A model generated the notes under the pieces. That model worked only from the letters and a program-made list of their open reading frames with translations, was not told the origin of the DNA and made no database searches. Positions 60,759 through 64,000 of a stretch of 64,000 nucleotides of DNA are shown here, piece by piece. This DNA is from Tessaracoccus coleopterorum. Lineage in GTDB: Bacteria; Actinomycetota; Actinomycetes; Propionibacteriales; Propionibacteriaceae. The DNA lies in NCBI RefSeq assembly GCF_011174705.1, contig NZ_JAANIJ010000001.1, positions 1,922,001 through 1,986,000 of the forward strand, written 5' to 3'. How positions within the stretch are numbered: position 1 is the stretch's first letter; each line of letters begins with the position of its first letter. The position numbers and the translations under genes are program-made.

Positions 60759-60780
60759 GCCCTCGGAGCGTTCGGGGGCT
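60758..60780 (+). terminator. Hairpin after the DUF1989 gene
   Basis: AGCCCTCG (60758-60765) pairs with CGGGGGCT (60773-60780), eight base pairs with one G-T, around a 7-base loop. It sits between convergent genes, 20 bases from the MraY-family stop. Confidence 0.6.
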
Positions 60781-60800
60781 GCGCCTGAGTCGGCGAGCGC

Positions 60801-61882
60801 TCAGCCCGCCCAGGCAGCGTAGAAGATGGCCAGCCCCGCGAGCACACACACCCCGCAGAGGATCCAGACCCGGATCACCATGGCCGCCTCACCCCAGATG
60901 GTCTCGAAGTGGTGGTGGATAGGGGTGAACGGGAAGATCCGCTTCCCCGTTCCGGTCAGCTTCCTGCTCAGCTTGAAGAAGGTGGTCTGGATGAGAACCG
61001 TCATCGTGTCCATCACGAACACCCCGCCGAGCACGATCAGGAGGAGTTCGGTGCGCGACATGATGGCGATGCCCGCGAGGAGGCCCCCAGCGCCAGGGAA
61101 CCGACGTCGCCCATGATGATCCTGGCCGGCTGCACGTTCCACCAGAGGAACCCGATGCAGGCCGCGGCGACCGCCGCGCAGATGATGGCGAGGTCGAGCG
61201 GATCGCGGACCGGGTAGCAGTGCTCCGGAACCAGCGACGGCCTGGAGGAACCGCAACGTTGGTTGCTCTGCCACAGGTTGATCAGCGCGTAGCCGCCGAA
61301 GACCATGGCGGCGGTGCCGGGTAGGAGGCCATCGGCGCCGTCGATGATGTTGGTGGCGTTCGAGGTCGCGGTGATCATGAACCAGATGACCAGCAGGACG
61401 ACGACCAGGGGCAGCCTGATCCAGACGTCCTCCGTCGTGGAGAGGTGCAGGGAAGCGGGCCGGACGCCGTCCGGATCCGCGAAGAACTGCGTCGCGAGCA
61501 CCCCGAAGACCAGGGCGACGGCCGCCTGCCCCGCGATCTTCCTCCAGCCGCTCAACCCTCGGTTGTCCTGCGTCACGACCTTGATGTAGTCGTCGAGGAA
61601 GCCGACGGCACCGCAACCGACCAAGAGGAGGAGCGCCAGCCAACCGCTCGCGCTGGGCCCGTTGCCCGCCGCGAAGGTTGCCGTCAGGTAGGCGACGACT
61701 GAAGCGAGGATGACCACCAACCCACCCATCGTCGGCGTCCCGCGCTTGACCTGGTGTGATGCGGGGCCATCGACCCGGATCGGTTGGCCGAACCCGATCC
61801 TGGCGAACCAGGTGACAGCCCAGCGCGTACCCAACAGGGAGAGGATGACCCCCAATCCACTCGCGAGAATCAGAGCAATCAT
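60801..61882 (-). CDS. mraY: MraY-family phospho-MurNAc-pentapeptide translocase
   Basis: Integral membrane enzyme of ~360 residues that moves phospho-MurNAc-pentapeptide from UDP to undecaprenyl phosphate (lipid I). Ten or so helices carry the family blocks KRGTPTMGGLVVIL, VGFLDDYIKVV (catalytic Asp pair), SNATNIIDGADGLLPGTAAMVFGGYALINLWQ, IIMGDVGSLALG, and the His motif FPFTPIHHHFE. One slip near 61090. Differences from standard actinobacterial MraY (IIDGADGL for LTDGLDGL; TQDNRGL for RQRSLGL) and the absence of murF, murD or ftsW around it point to a second, divergent copy. Confidence 0.82.
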
Positions 61883-61948
61883 GCGGGGACCCTTCGTGTC
61901 GGCGACGCGGTGATCCGAGGTCCACCACCCGGGGTCATCGTTTCGTCT

Positions 61949-61981
61949 CCGGAGCGGCAGCGCAACCGCCGCCGACTCCGG
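61949..61981 (-). terminator. Hairpin between pckG and the MraY-family gene
   Basis: CCGGAG-CGGCAGC pairs with GCCGCCG-A-CTCCGG (61949-61961 with 61968-61981), 13 pairs with one bulge and one G-T, loop of six. It follows the pckG stop on the minus strand by 57 bases. Confidence 0.6.
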
Positions 61982-62037
61982 CCCCTCCATCAGGGTCAGG
62001 CCACTCAGGGAGACGCGCTTGTCAGCGCCGCATCGCC

Positions 62038-63843
<1,806 letters not shown>

Positions 63844-63956
63844 GAGTTTCTCCAACCTGGTGGTGTGCGCTTCGTTGCGGGATGAGCTCTTGCATTCACC
63901 ATAGGTAAGGAAGCCGGTCGGGCATGTGGTCCAAAGGGTGTGAAATATGGCAAGTC

Positions 63957-63971
63957 TTCACGTATCGTGAA
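63957..63971. promoter_or_regulatory. Palindrome between pckG and the next divergent gene
   Basis: TTCACG-TAT-CGTGAA is a perfect 6-bp inverted repeat with a 3-base centre. A further half-site GTGAA lies at 63941-63945. It is four bases before the ATG of the rightward gene and 114 bases upstream of pckG, a typical place for an autoregulatory operator. Confidence 0.5.
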
Positions 63972-63975
63972 CTCC

Positions 63976-64000
63976 ATGGCCGATCTATCCACGCTCGGAC
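63976..64000 (+). CDS. Start of an unidentified gene, cut by the window edge
   Basis: ATG at 63976 begins MADLSTLG, eight codons before the window ends. It is divergent from pckG and preceded by the palindrome at 63957-63971, an arrangement common for a regulator gene. Nothing more can be said from eight codons. Confidence 0.35.

Overview
The window is high-GC, densely coded DNA with actinobacterial hallmarks: GTP-dependent PEP carboxykinase, an actinobacterial-type myo-inositol locus, TTGTCCACA-type DnaA boxes, an IdeR/DtxR-like iron box and probable leaderless starts. Gene content suggests the Propionibacteriaceae (Tessaracoccus-like); this is an inference and no marker here proves it. Most long genes, housekeeping ones included, are broken by single-base frame slips at or beside G or C runs. 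The slips look like missing bases from sequencing, so I annotate whole genes across them and give the outer limits.

Region by region. 1-5.1 kb: the 3' part of a JetC/MukB-like SMC ATPase (Wadjet type), an SGNH hydrolase, a YdeI/OmdA-family protein and an Asp/Glu-racemase-like protein lacking both catalytic cysteines. 5.3 kb: methylglyoxal synthase. 5.8-23.5 kb: a myo-inositol catabolic island containing iolG, a transaldolase-like gene, a GntR/UTRA regulator, iolC, an IolJ-like aldolase, iolB, iolD, iolE, an RbsBAC-type ABC transporter, two more Gfo/Idh/MocA dehydrogenases, an IolH-like isomerase and iolA. Five copies of a TGT-N4-ACA operator lie in its promoter regions and tie the island into one regulon. 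23.6-28.7 kb: lgt, a DCC-family protein, a ROK repressor divergent from xylA, and a PHP protein. 28.8-32.7 kb: a short alkyltransferase-like protein, a sirtuin, and the iron operon feoA-feoB-nfu. 32.7-40.9 kb: an MFS carrier, a YibE/F protein, a small Cys-rich protein, a rhomboid protease, a TIGR01777 epimerase, a secreted M23 peptidase and a secreted PAP2 phosphatase.

41.0-57.0 kb holds the most interesting part: nine co-directional, mostly overlapping genes. They encode a small membrane protein, a secreted/anchored vWA protein, a large tubulin-like protein, a large membrane-spanning partner, a multi-TM protein, a beta-sandwich (Fn3-like) protein, a GAP1-like protein, a soluble vWA protein, and a zinc-ribbon P-loop GTPase fused to a TerD domain. 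This looks like an NTP-dependent conflict or stress-response apparatus of the GTPase/vWA/TerD type, with a membrane sensor, a cytoskeletal-type GTPase and a switch GTPase. No member has a function I can state with certainty.

57.0-64.0 kb: a beta-propeller lactonase, a DUF222/HNH protein, a VOC protein, a DUF1989 protein, an MraY-family protein outside any division/cell-wall cluster, pckG, and the first codons of a divergent gene. I saw no tRNA, rRNA, CRISPR array or insertion sequence. No gene-free stretch exceeds about 210 bases.
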